64,000 bases of DNA, taken from Deltaproteobacteria bacterium. GTDB lineage: Bacteria > Desulfobacterota > DSM-4660 > Desulfatiglandales > Desulfatiglandaceae. The stretch lies in assembly GCA_019307815.1 (NCBI GenBank), contig JAFDIV010000007.1, positions 124,001 through 188,000 on the forward strand, given 5' to 3'. Numbering within the stretch: position 1 is the stretch's first letter; every line of letters starts with the position of its first letter. This document shows, in pieces, positions 38,541 to 46,222 of this stretch. The notes under the pieces are model-generated. The model had not been told where the DNA came from and did not search any database. It saw nothing but the letters and a program-made list of their open reading frames with translations. The position numbers were made by a program, and so were the translations under genes.

Positions 38541-38569
38541 TTGACAAGTAATTATGTATACTATATTAT
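38541..38569 (+). promoter_or_regulatory. Promoter of the vapBC operon
   Basis: TTGACA at 38541-38546, a 17-base spacer and TATTAT at 38564-38569, very close to the sigma-70 consensus. It lies about 35 bases before vapB. The region around and after the -10 is rich in short palindromes (GTATAC, ATGCAT, ATTATGCATATATAAT), which fit an autoregulatory operator for the VapB ribbon-helix-helix protein. Confidence 0.75.
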
Positions 38570-38605
38570 GCATATATAATTATCTTAGTAGAGGCATACC
38601 AACAC

Positions 38606-38848
38606 ATGAGACGCACCACAATAATGATACCCGACGATCTGAGGACCAAGGCTATTATGCGCGCGCGCTCTATGGGGATGTCTTTGGGCCAGCTCATCCG
38701 AATAGCACTAGAAAGGGTCCTTGAGGAACCAAATACAAATGGCTCTGAAGAGGATCCTCTGTTTGACGACTTTGCCGTATTCGAAGGGGAGGTTCCAAGA
38801 GACATTTCTGAAAATCATGACTCATATCTTTACGGAGGCAGCGGTTGA
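38606..38848 (+). CDS. vapB: VapB-type ribbon-helix-helix antitoxin
   Basis: 80 residues. The N-terminal ribbon-helix-helix is RRTTIMIPDDLRTKAIMRARSMG followed by MSLGQLIRIALERVL (written here in two parts). The acidic C-terminal tail (EEDPLFDDFAVFEGEVPRD) would wrap the toxin. It overlaps the PIN toxin start by four bases (TTGA), the usual coupling for this module. Confidence 0.85.
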   Translation: MRRTTIMIPDDLRTKAIMRARSMGMSLGQLIRIALERVLEEPNTNGSEEDPLFDDFAVFEGEVPRDISENHDSYLYGGSG

Positions 38849-39246
38849 TATTCATAGATACTGGTGCGCTCCTTGCTCGCTATTTTAGCCGCGACCAACA
38901 CCACGAAGCAGCCACACGGGTCTGGGAGAAAATCAAACTCAAGAAGGAATCTTGTTTCACAAGTAACTTCATCCTTGATGAAACTTTTACCCTATTGGCC
39001 CGAAGGGCCGGCTATGTATTTGCTGCAGAAAGAGCTCACAGAATCTATGCTTCGCGCTACATGACCATTTTACGTCCCACTGATGAAGATGAGTTAAAGG
39101 CCCTAGAATATTTTGAGAAGTTTGCGGAGCACAGGGTAAGCTTTACGGATTGCGTATCGTTTGCATTGATGCGGCGCCACAAAATCCGCAGGGTGTTTAC
39201 ATTTGATTTCCATTTCCGCCTAGCTGGCTTCATTTGCCATCCGTAA
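38845..39246 (+). CDS. vapC: VapC-type PIN-domain toxin
   Basis: 133 residues with a PIN ribonuclease fold. Acidic catalytic residues are seen in FIDTGALLA (Asp), ILDETFTLL (Glu) and SFTDCVSFALMRR then FTFDFHF (Asp). The start is TTG, overlapping the vapB stop. It probably cleaves tRNA or rRNA when free of VapB. The pair lies just before the two tRNA genes at the island border. Confidence 0.85.
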   Translation: MIFIDTGALLARYFSRDQHHEAATRVWEKIKLKKESCFTSNFILDETFTLLARRAGYVFAAERAHRIYASRYMTILRPTDEDELKALEYFEKFAEHRVSFTDCVSFALMRRHKIRRVFTFDFHFRLAGFICHP

Positions 39247-39464
39247 AATCTGAAAGTCGTCCAATATCCGTCAGGTCACAAATGAGTAAATACGGCTGGC
39301 CCAGGAAGCAAAAATATTTTGACAGAATGAGGAAAGCGTGGTATAATAATCAGTCTAAATTAATTTCAAAGCACTTGACTTTCCAGTATTTAGTTCTTTA
39401 TCCTTATATTTATATACCCCATCCATTGATACCAATTGAGGATGGGTTATATTCTCTAAAGTGT

Positions 39465-39541
39465 GGGCCGTTAGCTCAGTTAGGTAGAGCAGCGGACTTT
39501 TAATCCGTTGGTCGTGAGTTCGATTCTCGCACGGCCCACCA
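39465..39541 (+). tRNA. tRNA-Lys (anticodon TTT)
   Basis: A complete cloverleaf: acceptor GGGCCGT pairs with ACGGCCC, the D arm contains TAGCTCAGTTAGGTAGAGC, the anticodon loop is CTTTTAA with anticodon TTT, and the T arm contains GTTCGATTC. Discriminator A and an encoded CCA end the gene. A well-formed Lys isoacceptor. Confidence 0.96.
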
Positions 39542-39606
39542 AAAAGTAAATAGTCGGACTTTTTCTGGGGCAAGGCCCCGGCGATGGCCAAAAAATTTAT
39601 TTTAGC

Positions 39607-39684
39607 GTCCCCATCGTCTAGCCAGGTCCAGGACACCGGCCTTTCACGCCGGCAACACCGGTTCAAATCCGGTTGGGGACGCCA
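39607..39684 (+). tRNA. tRNA-Glu (anticodon TTC), probable integration site
   Basis: Acceptor GTCCCCA pairs with TGGGGAC; the anticodon loop is CTTTCAC with anticodon TTC; the T arm has GGTTCAAATCC; CCA is encoded. The integrase gene begins its 3' end only 75 bases downstream and points back at the tRNA, the usual layout when a genomic island has recombined into the tRNA 3' end. No second copy of the tRNA 3' half was seen up to 64000, so the far attachment site lies beyond the window. Confidence 0.96.
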
Positions 39685-39758
39685 AATGATTTCAAGGGGT
39701 TAGCAAAGTCGCCAACCCCTTTTTACTTTCCACTGCGTGAAAAACTGCGTGAATTTTG

Positions 39759-40814
39759 TCAGAAATTTTCCAGGTTTTTGAGTTCAAGAAGCCCCATCAC
39801 ATCCTTTGTGTCGGTGTAATTTCCTTCTACGTAAATCTCTGTTGTAGTTTGCTTGCGGTGCCTCAAGACCTGCTGGACCTTCTTGAGATTGACCTTCTGC
39901 AGGTCGTTGAGGTATTTGGCAACTGTATGACGAATGTCGTGGTACCCGAACGGTTCGACATTCGCTTCTCTGCAGAGCTTCTTGAGAAGTTTCCATCTGG
40001 CAACATAAGGTTTGCCGTATAGCTTACTCTTGGGGTTCATGTGGCAAAATACGTAAGGGCTTGTGGGGTGACGGTTCTTCCACTGCCACATCAGAAGCTT
40101 GTAAAGGTCGTCGTTCATCCATAGCTTTTCATAGGTCATTTCCCCGGCCTTGTTTTTTCTTGTTCCGAGTCTGACCCATCTTTCCTCGAAGTTGATATCA
40201 TCGGCCCATGTCCATCGCAAGACCTCACTTTTGCGTGCACCGGTATGCCAGTATGCCCCGATAAGCACGCGGTCGTGACCTTTTGCCGCAAGCATGACCT
40301 TGAGTATATCCTGAATAGGTATCAATCGCCTCGGTTTTTTGGTGTGGGGTTTCTTCTTTATGGGAGCAGTCGGGTCATGCATAATGCCGTACATCTCCAG
40401 CACCCAGCCGTAGAAGGCTTTGAGGTTCTTCCTGTCCTTATTGGCTGCGTTGTTGCTCTGGCTCCTTGCCCTTTTGTTGATGAAGTCAAGGACTGTGGGA
40501 GGGTCTATGTCCGTGACCTCCACATCTCCTACTGCCTTATAGAAGCGTTCAAGGCAGTATTTCTTTTCACCTACAGTCTTTTTGTCATAATTGATCTTGC
40601 AGTCAGCGAGGTATTTCTGGGCGAGCGTCCAGAAGGACAAGTCCCTTCCCTTATCTTGGGAAGAAGATCTCTTCTGGTTCTTCCGGCTTTCCTTTTCGTC
40701 TTTTATCCACTGTCGCGCATCGTCTTTGTACTTGAAGAAGCCTTCGGCCATTATCCTCTCGCCGTTGAGCATGAAATCTGCTCTCCAGCCCCATTTGGTT
40801 TTCCAGATAGCCAT
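39759..40814 (-). CDS. int: Tyrosine recombinase (phage/island integrase)
   Basis: 351 residues. An N-terminal arm-binding region (WKTKWGWRADFMLNGERI) is followed by a core-binding domain and the catalytic domain. The catalytic residues are visible: Arg in HTGARKSEVLRW, HDIRHTVAKYL (His, Arg), HRKQTTTEIYV (His/Lys region then Tyr). It is complete and likely active. AGGAGG precedes the ATG at 40814. It sits directly beside tRNA-Glu and probably moves the island that extends to the right. Confidence 0.95.
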   Translation of the reverse strand: MAIWKTKWGWRADFMLNGERIMAEGFFKYKDDARQWIKDEKESRKNQKRSSSQDKGRDLSFWTLAQKYLADCKINYDKKTVGEKKYCLERFYKAVGDVEVTDIDPPTVLDFINKRARSQSNNAANKDRKNLKAFYGWVLEMYGIMHDPTAPIKKKPHTKKPRRLIPIQDILKVMLAAKGHDRVLIGAYWHTGARKSEVLRWTWADDINFEERWVRLGTRKNKAGEMTYEKLWMNDDLYKLLMWQWKNRHPTSPYVFCHMNPKSKLYGKPYVARWKLLKKLCREANVEPFGYHDIRHTVAKYLNDLQKVNLKKVQQVLRHRKQTTTEIYVEGNYTDTKDVMGLLELKNLENF

Positions 40815-40974
40815 ATAACGCCCTCCTGGTAGTACGCCATGATCCGCCCACCTTTGCGGCAGGCAGTATCCCGCGCCTCATCAGTGACCTGACTGTCTCC
40901 AGATTAAGAGACAATTCCTCTGCTGCTTGTGCGGGGGTAAGGATAGCGTTATCTTCTTTCATGGTCAATAACAT
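40651..40974 (-). CDS. Excisionase-like helix-turn-helix protein overlapping the integrase
   Basis: 107 residues. The first about 55 form an HTH_17/excisionase-type winged helix (LTPAQAAEELSLNLETVRSL, RGILPAAKVGGSWRT). The last about 55 residues are read in another frame over the start of the integrase gene (164 shared bases) and look unstructured and basic. It is probably the directionality factor of the island. The start may be ATG 40974 or 40962; neither has a strong ribosome site. Confidence 0.7.
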   Translation of the reverse strand: MLLTMKEDNAILTPAQAAEELSLNLETVRSLMRRGILPAAKVGGSWRTTRRALYGYLENQMGLESRFHAQRREDNGRRLLQVQRRCATVDKRRKGKPEEPEEIFFPR

Positions 40975-41317
40975 GAAAATGGTTTTTTACCCTTTAGTTT
41001 TGCAGAATCATCCTTCTAAATGTATAAGGAGCTTTTTGGTTTTTCGATATAGCGGAGCAAGGGGTATGCCGGATCGGATAACTTGTGGAAATCAGAAAAG
41101 GTTCAGGAAGGAAAGCGGCTTGGGGGGAATGGAAAAGGGGGGATTTTGAAGGGGGCTCAAGTTCTGACAAATTGTAACTATCTAAATTTCATAAAGAATT
41201 AAGAGGCTCCAGCAAAACAAGAATTCCGTTAAAAAATACCGTTAAATGTCTTTTCATTTCAATTCCTTAGCCTATATCGGAACGGAAGGGTTCCGATAAA
41301 TTTCCGATAAAAACATT
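40975..41317. other. Gene-free stretch upstream of the excisionase-like gene
   Basis: No frame with family likeness is seen. The base composition is AT-richer than the neighbours, and the control region for the excisionase/integrase pair should be here. Short repeated CCGTTAAA and TTCCGATAAA wording occurs at 41228-41310, possibly operator or arm sites, but this is weak. Confidence 0.4.
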
Positions 41318-41929
41318 CTAACCGCCTGCACTCACCCAGATCAGGCCGTCCACATGATTCCCCAATTTAACCAGGGCCTCGTAACAGAGACTGGCTGTCG
41401 TCCCGGAGGTTATGCAATCGTCCACAAAGAGAATGGAGCTGTTTCGAATGTTCCAGGATTCCAGGAGGCGAGGCTTTGACTGGCCGAGGCTGGCGAACCT
41501 GCCATGATACACCTTGTCTGTTTTCTGTGCGAATGCAGGGGCAAAGGGGATTCCAGTAAGTTTAGAGATGTTTTTTGCCAGGTCGTAGACGCAATATCGT
41601 GAAGGAGTTCTTTTGGCCGAAGGTGGGGCCGTGGTTATGTAATCGTAATGGTTCCTGATAAAGGGAAGAAAATCCCTTGCGATCTGATCGGTAACCGAGG
41701 GAGTCCTCTTTTCCTTCCACAGCTTGAAAAGACCCCAGTCGATGTTTTTCTTGAGACGAAGGGAGAAGCAGCCCACAAATGCTCCCTTGTGATGGCGCAA
41801 GGTTATCCTCTCCCTGCCCTCAGGGATCAAGATCTTTTTTTCTTTTTTTCGACGTTGCCACCTGAAAATATCCCAAACCGGCAGATGTGCCGTGTCCGTG
41901 GCAATGGAGAGCAGATTCGGGGTTATCAT
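41318..41929 (-). CDS. ComF-like phosphoribosyltransferase-fold protein
   Basis: About 203 residues. The C-terminal half has the PRPP-binding motif SILFVDDCITSGTTASLCYEAL, and upstream TTAPPSAKRTPSRY and IPFAPAFAQK, as in the ComF/amidophosphoribosyltransferase-like family linked to DNA uptake. A proximal zinc finger of classic ComF is missing. ATG 41929 follows GGAAGGAAGG; the frame opens 33 bases earlier. It is the last gene of a minus-strand run with ardC and ssb, so a role in handling incoming DNA is plausible but unproven. Confidence 0.72.
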   Translation of the reverse strand: MITPNLLSIATDTAHLPVWDIFRWQRRKKEKKILIPEGRERITLRHHKGAFVGCFSLRLKKNIDWGLFKLWKEKRTPSVTDQIARDFLPFIRNHYDYITTAPPSAKRTPSRYCVYDLAKNISKLTGIPFAPAFAQKTDKVYHGRFASLGQSKPRLLESWNIRNSSILFVDDCITSGTTASLCYEALVKLGNHVDGLIWVSAGG

Positions 41930-41980
41930 GGTCCTTCCTTCCCTTGGCAAGACAGTTACCATTCATCAAGACCCACACAT

Positions 41981-42127
41981 TTATGTTTCTTTTTGCGGGA
42001 ATAGACCTTTCTCGAACGATGAATAATAGATCTCGTTGTCGGTCTCCAGGGCCTCTGTTTTTTGACCCTCAACGGGTTTGAGAAAAACTTTTTGAATAGC
42101 CTGTTTGGTCTCATTCCTGAACCCCAT
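41981..42127 (-). CDS. Small hypothetical protein between ardC and the ComF-like gene
   Basis: A 48-residue frame beginning MGFRNETKQAIQKVFLKP and ending FPQKET. It starts four bases after the stop of the ArdC reading frame and ends about 50 bases before the ComF-like gene, so spacing fits an operon member. No family is recognised. Charged, with no membrane segment. Confidence 0.45.
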   Translation of the reverse strand: MGFRNETKQAIQKVFLKPVEGQKTEALETDNEIYYSSFEKGLFPQKET

Positions 42128-42130
42128 TTT

Positions 42131-42966
42131 TTATGCCGCCTTGGCCAACCTGTTTCCTTCCCGGTTTTTGACTATGCCCTTAATGATCCTTGAGGCAGTG
42201 GATAGGATTCGCTCCAAAGAGTTCTTGATGTCCACCTCCTCTACTCGATACAGAGCAAGATAAGTGGGGGCCTTTACATCGAGACTGAAATGACGGCATA
42301 CGATATATGCAGTCGCCTCTGCCTCGAGCTCTTTGATCTTCCTTGGGAGATTCATCCTTTCCTGATGTCCGTGTAACAGCTCATGAGCAAACTCGTGTGT
42401 CAGGACATGAAATTTCTCGTCATCGTTCAAGGTCGAAAGGATCTTGATATGACCCATTGTTGACATTCCATATCCTCTCGAAAGGTGGGTTACGTACTCG
42501 ATGTCGATACCATGCGAGCGGATGATGGTCTCGATCACAAGAAGCAGGTCAGAGATCGAACCTTCAACCGATATGGTGTCAGGGGCTTCTGGAAGGGGCC
42601 TTCCTTCTGTTTGGGATACATCCCAGACATAGACAACCTTGAAGATGACCGTCTCCTCTTTTGCTTCATCACCCTCGATGGTATCCTCTTGCCTTTTCTT
42701 GATCTTCATGGGGGCAAAGATAGGGATGCCCCTTTCCCTTTTTTGATGCGTCTTCCCATCTCCTGCCAGGTCTTAAACCCTGCAACACGGGTTGCACCGG
42801 GCCTGGCAGTCCATATCAACAGGGTATTATTGAACGAATAGCCATGGAATCTTGAGCAGAAATCCAGGTATTCGAGAATGCTGTCGTTGGATCTCTCCTT
42901 TTTGGTCTCAGTGATCAATTTCTCCAAGTAGTCCTTGCACCTCTTTTTCAGCTCACAGCTTTTCAT
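42131..42966 (-). pseudogene. ardC: ArdC-like antirestriction protein, broken by a frameshift
   Basis: Two adjacent frames together make one ArdC-like protein. The first (42966-42706, 86 residues) is the N-terminal ssDNA-binding domain (YSFNNTLLIWTARPGATRVAGF, TWQEMGRRIKKGKG). The second (42709-42131, 192 residues) is the zincin-like domain with HEFAHELLHGH and the third ligand region ELEAEATAYIV. In intact relatives the joint reads KKGEKGIPIFAPM. The DNA at 42729-42744 (AAAAAAGGGAAAGGGG on the coding strand) encodes exactly that in the other frame (GIPIFAPMK), so a single lost base explains the break. ArdC shields entering ssDNA from restriction. It is either dead or rescued by slippage at the homopolymer. 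Confidence 0.75.
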
Positions 42967-43030
42967 TTTACACTCCCTGATTGTAAAACAGATGGACGGG
43001 GTTTTTGTCCCCGCCCGTCTGTCTTCTGCA

Positions 43031-43513
43031 TTATGCAGTTAGCTGCTGATGATTATTCATTCCATTGCCATTGCCGTTGGGGGTTGGCAGGGACTCCGAG
43101 ACCATCTCCTTCAGTTGATTGTCCAGTTGAGAGATGACATCGGTGAAATGCTCATCCTCCACCTCTGCCGTGGCGCCGTAGCTCAGAGACCAGGAACAGA
43201 AATTCCTGCCCACCTTTTTGGATACCAGAACGCTTACCTGATTGACCTTCATTTCAACCTCCGTGCTGAGTTCATGTCTTATGGGATCAACAGGGACTGC
43301 CTCGTTGAGGCGTCTGCCGGAATTGAAATAGCAGTTTTCACAGCGGGACCTGTCTTTGCATTTTTCGCAGACCTTCCCCGGGTCGATGAATGTATCCACG
43401 TTGTCGAATACCGTATCGATCACCTTTGTCATGGGCTTGCCCAGGGCCCATGATATCCTCTTGAGTGTGCCCGAATGATAGGGGGATAGTTGAGGAGTGT
43501 AAGCCAAGATCAT
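43031..43513 (-). CDS. Conserved-looking hypothetical protein with a cysteine cluster
   Basis: 160 residues from ATG 43513, which follows AAAGGAGGTG. The frame is open 33 codons further but over poor ribosome-site sequence overlapping the ssb end. A CX2CX5CX2C cluster (CEKCKDRSRCENC) near residue 50 suggests a small metal site. The middle (MKVNQVSVLVSKKVGRNF, WSLSYGATAEVED) looks like a beta-rich domain, and the C-terminus is low-complexity (NGNGNGMNNHQQ). No family is recognised. It follows ssb on the minus strand, so may act on DNA. Confidence 0.6.
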   Translation of the reverse strand: MILAYTPQLSPYHSGTLKRISWALGKPMTKVIDTVFDNVDTFIDPGKVCEKCKDRSRCENCYFNSGRRLNEAVPVDPIRHELSTEVEMKVNQVSVLVSKKVGRNFCSWSLSYGATAEVEDEHFTDVISQLDNQLKEMVSESLPTPNGNGNGMNNHQQLTA

Positions 43514-43595
43514 CACCTCCTTTCTTTTCAAGTGGCATTTTGAGAAAACAGATGTGAGCGGAATGCCCCCCGGGGGCCTCCAGGGGACACGTTTT

Positions 43596-43958
43596 CTAAA
43601 ACGGGATCTCATCGTCCGGTATGGGGGCTTCCTCCCGGGGGCCGTTGTCCGATGGCCTGGGATCCAGGAAATCCACCGAATTTGCGATGATCTCGGTGAT
43701 GGTCCTGTTCCCGTCTTCGGTCTCGTAGGACCTGGTGGTGAGCCTGCCGGATACGGCTACCTTGCTCCCCTTGTGGAGGTACTGGCTTACGGTCTCACCC
43801 AGTCCGTTCCAGCAGATGACCGGAAACCAGTAGACCCTCTCATTTTCACCGTAGCGCTCGTTGACCGCCACCGACATCCTGGATACAGCCTTTCCGCTTG
43901 GCGTATATCGGAGCTCAGGATCCTGTCCGAGCCTTCCAATGATGCTTACCTGGTTCAT
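43596..43958 (-). CDS. ssb: Single-stranded DNA-binding protein
   Basis: 120 residues with the OB fold of bacterial SSB: MNQVSIIGRLGQDPELRYTP, VYWFPVICWNGLGE, KVAVSGRLTTRSYE. It ends in the acidic partner-binding tail DDEIPF. The linker is very short, so it is a compact form typical of plasmids and islands. It is a second, island-borne SSB. ATG 43958 is preceded by an AGGAGG-like site. Confidence 0.93.
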   Translation of the reverse strand: MNQVSIIGRLGQDPELRYTPSGKAVSRMSVAVNERYGENERVYWFPVICWNGLGETVSQYLHKGSKVAVSGRLTTRSYETEDGNRTITEIIANSVDFLDPRPSDNGPREEAPIPDDEIPF

Positions 43959-43988
43959 GATCGTTCCTCCTTCTGAATAGAAATTTTA

Positions 43989-44516
43989 CTACCTGACAGG
44001 TTTGACTGAATCCGCCTTGATCACCAGGAGATCGCCGTCTCTTTCCACCACTCCTGATACCAGCACCTTCTGAGTTTCGGGGATGGAATCAGTGATGATG
44101 CTGAGGTTCCCATTAACCAGTTTAACCTTCTGTCGCTCAGGCTGGATTCTTGCCGGGATGAATACGAACTCCACTTTTCTTCCAACGAAGCACCTCGGTG
44201 AATTGACAAGGACCTTCTTCCTCAATGACGCCACGTAATAATCTGTGGCCTTCCCATAGGCCCTGTAGGAGAAGAAGGCAAGGGGCTGGAGCCAGCCGAC
44301 CGAGTAATTCACCATTTTCATGCTCTGGTTGATGGACGCGATCGTGTCGGCGCCCTCCATGACCAGGTCCCAGTCTTTCGCATACTGGGCGGGCCAGGTG
44401 CCGAACGTGGCCATCTGGATGGCCTCTTCGAAGATAAAGAGAGAAAAGGTGATGATGCCAAGGATTGAAAGGACCACGGCCGCGTTGGAGAGGAAAGATT
44501 TGAGTCTCTGGAGCAT
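43989..44516 (-). CDS. Hypothetical membrane-anchored protein
   Basis: 175 residues. One N-terminal membrane helix (AAVVLSILGIITFSLFIF, residues 12-29), then a helical stretch and a beta-rich C-terminal half (VEFVFIPARIQPERQKVKLV, VLVSGVVERDGDLLVIKA). No family is recognised. It probably faces the periplasm. It lies 30 bases upstream of ssb and 54 bases downstream of another exported-looking gene, so belongs to the same minus-strand run. Confidence 0.55.
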   Translation of the reverse strand: MLQRLKSFLSNAAVVLSILGIITFSLFIFEEAIQMATFGTWPAQYAKDWDLVMEGADTIASINQSMKMVNYSVGWLQPLAFFSYRAYGKATDYYVASLRKKVLVNSPRCFVGRKVEFVFIPARIQPERQKVKLVNGNLSIITDSIPETQKVLVSGVVERDGDLLVIKADSVKPVR

Positions 44517-44570
44517 GTTTTCCTCCTTGATGGAAGGGACCAGGGCTTATGCCTCGATCCCTTCTCGTAC

Positions 44571-44855
44571 TCACTTTACGATCTTGAGGATGGTGTAAGA
44601 GACCTTGCCCTGTGATTCACGTCTGTCACAGATGGCCTTCAGGATGTCTCCTTTCCTCAAGGCCTTTGCCTTTTCCACCTGTGGCCCGAATGCCATCACC
44701 GGTACTCCCACTTCGTAGGAAATACCCTGGAGACTCCTTTCCTCGTTCACGATGACACGAACGTACTGTCTACCGTTCTTATCCATCGCAATTGCCACAT
44801 CCTGGATCTTCGCATGGATCAGCACATCCTGGGCAGAAGCCACGACCGGCGACAA
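44571..44855 (-). CDS. Small exported-looking protein with a disrupted signal peptide
   Basis: The 94-residue frame starts at a TTG and has no good ribosome site. Just upstream, in another frame, is ATG 44872 with GGAGG seven bases before it, giving MRK. If one base is restored after it, the reading joins as MRK-VLFLSPVVASA-QDVLIHAK, a short signal peptide with an ASA cleavage site. The mature part (VLIHAKIQDVAIAMDKNGRQYVRVIVNE) looks like a small beta-barrel OB-like domain. So the real gene may run from 44872 with a single-base loss, or start internally and stay inside the cell. No family is recognised. Confidence 0.5.
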   Translation of the reverse strand: MSPVVASAQDVLIHAKIQDVAIAMDKNGRQYVRVIVNEERSLQGISYEVGVPVMAFGPQVEKAKALRKGDILKAICDRRESQGKVSYTILKIVK

Positions 44856-44952
44856 AAACAGTACTTACGCATACATTCACCTCCTTTCTCTCAGTTCTTC
44901 CTTATGGAATTTCGATTGAGGTCGAAGACCTGCCGTCCCTATGGCGGAACAG

Positions 44953-45102
44953 CTACGATGAGATCTCCTTCAATAGTTCCCTCAATTCCTTGTACCCCGA
45001 TTTCTTCTTGAGAAACTTCTCCAGCTCTTCCTTCAACTTAAGGTATTTGAGCTGGAGAAGCAGGTAACGTCTTGACAGTTTGAAGTATTCTTCTCTGTTC
45101 AT
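44953..45102 (-). CDS. Small coiled-coil protein
   Basis: A 49-residue frame: MNREEYFKLSRRYLLLQ at the start, then KLKEELEKFLKKK and ELRELLKEIS. It is highly charged and helical throughout, likely a coiled coil. GGAGGGAG lies upstream of the ATG at 45102. It is in the same direction as its neighbours. No family is recognised. Confidence 0.55.
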   Translation of the reverse strand: MNREEYFKLSRRYLLLQLKYLKLKEELEKFLKKKSGYKELRELLKEISS

Positions 45103-45271
45103 TGATTTCTCCCTCCGGGGCGTAGGCCCTACTACGGGCCGGAGGCCATAATTCCAGTGAAATTTGGCTAATTGAAAAAACAGAGGGAAGCGTATGGCCC
45201 CCCGCTCGTTGCTTAGGCTGGTGATTTGTTTGGGAAGACTTATCCGGGGACGTGGGTATCGAAGGGGAGCA

Positions 45272-46222
45272 TCAAAAGAGCTGTAGCTGGTCTCGATCGT
45301 GCTCCTGCTTGCGTTGCTGGTACGCCTTCCAGATCACGGTCCATTCATGTTTCTCGGGTGGATTGGAGACCTTGATCTCACCCTGCTGTGCCTTGTAAAG
45401 CCATGCCCCCAGGGAGGCGAGATTGCCGTTGGCCCTGGTGATACGCTGGATAAAGGCCCTGGCAGTGGGGCCAAGCTCGATCTTGCTTTCGAGCCTCAAT
45501 TTTCTGATGTTGTACTCGGTCCAGAAAACACCGGCCTGGCTGCGACTGAGATTGAGCTGGTATGTCTCTTTTCCCAGGGCCGCCAGACTATCCAGGTCCT
45601 TGCACGTCTGGACCTTCTTGACCAGGGCCTGATACCATCCGGGCTGAAGCTCTATCCATGTTTTGTCTTCGTCGTCGTATTCACCAACGATGTGGTATCG
45701 ATAGAGATCAGGAGCATCGTAGGCAGGCTCCGGGCTTTCCGTCACGTCATCCGGATCCATGTTCTCTACCTCGGCCAGGGCCATGGCGAGCTTCTCGAAG
45801 TAGGCAAGGGCCTTCTCCACACCCCTGGCCTTCACCCAGGAGATGAAGGTCTCGATCATCTCGTGGGTTGGATCCAGTATCACCCAGCAATCAAGCAGGT
45901 CGGCAGCCTCCTTGAGCCCGCAACCGATCTTCCTTGCGATGTACTCGGGGCAGAGCCAGTGGGGATATGGCTTGAGGTTCATGTGGGGGGCAACCACCTT
46001 TCCTGCTGAAAGATCGCAATCCTCGAAGATGATGCGATCAAGATTGGACATATCGGATACATGCCTGGCCATGGCATCATATGCCTCGCCATAGTCAGAA
46101 TGGTCGAACAAACCTGTCAGATTCTCCATGACTTCCTCCTTTCTTTGAGCGATCCCCTCACGAGGATCAGCGGAAGTGTTTAATTCACCTGGTGACAAAT
46201 GAAGATCAGATCGATGACTCAT
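45272..46222 (-). CDS. Hypothetical island protein downstream of the SLOG gene
   Basis: 316 residues, cytoplasmic, acidic in the middle and basic at the end. Segments include DRIIFEDCDLSAGKVVAPHM, YPHWLCPEYIARKIGCG, LDPTHEMIETFISWVKARG and a C-terminal WTVIWKAYQQRKQEHDR. No family is recognised. Two starts each have a strong ribosome site: ATG 46222 (AAAGGAGGTC; overlaps the SLOG stop as ATGA) and ATG 46129 (AAGGAGG; starts MENLTGLF). The overlap suggests coupled translation with the adenine-poor SLOG gene. Confidence 0.65.
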   Translation of the reverse strand: MSHRSDLHLSPGELNTSADPREGIAQRKEEVMENLTGLFDHSDYGEAYDAMARHVSDMSNLDRIIFEDCDLSAGKVVAPHMNLKPYPHWLCPEYIARKIGCGLKEAADLLDCWVILDPTHEMIETFISWVKARGVEKALAYFEKLAMALAEVENMDPDDVTESPEPAYDAPDLYRYHIVGEYDDEDKTWIELQPGWYQALVKKVQTCKDLDSLAALGKETYQLNLSRSQAGVFWTEYNIRKLRLESKIELGPTARAFIQRITRANGNLASLGAWLYKAQQGEIKVSNPPEKHEWTVIWKAYQQRKQEHDRDQLQLF

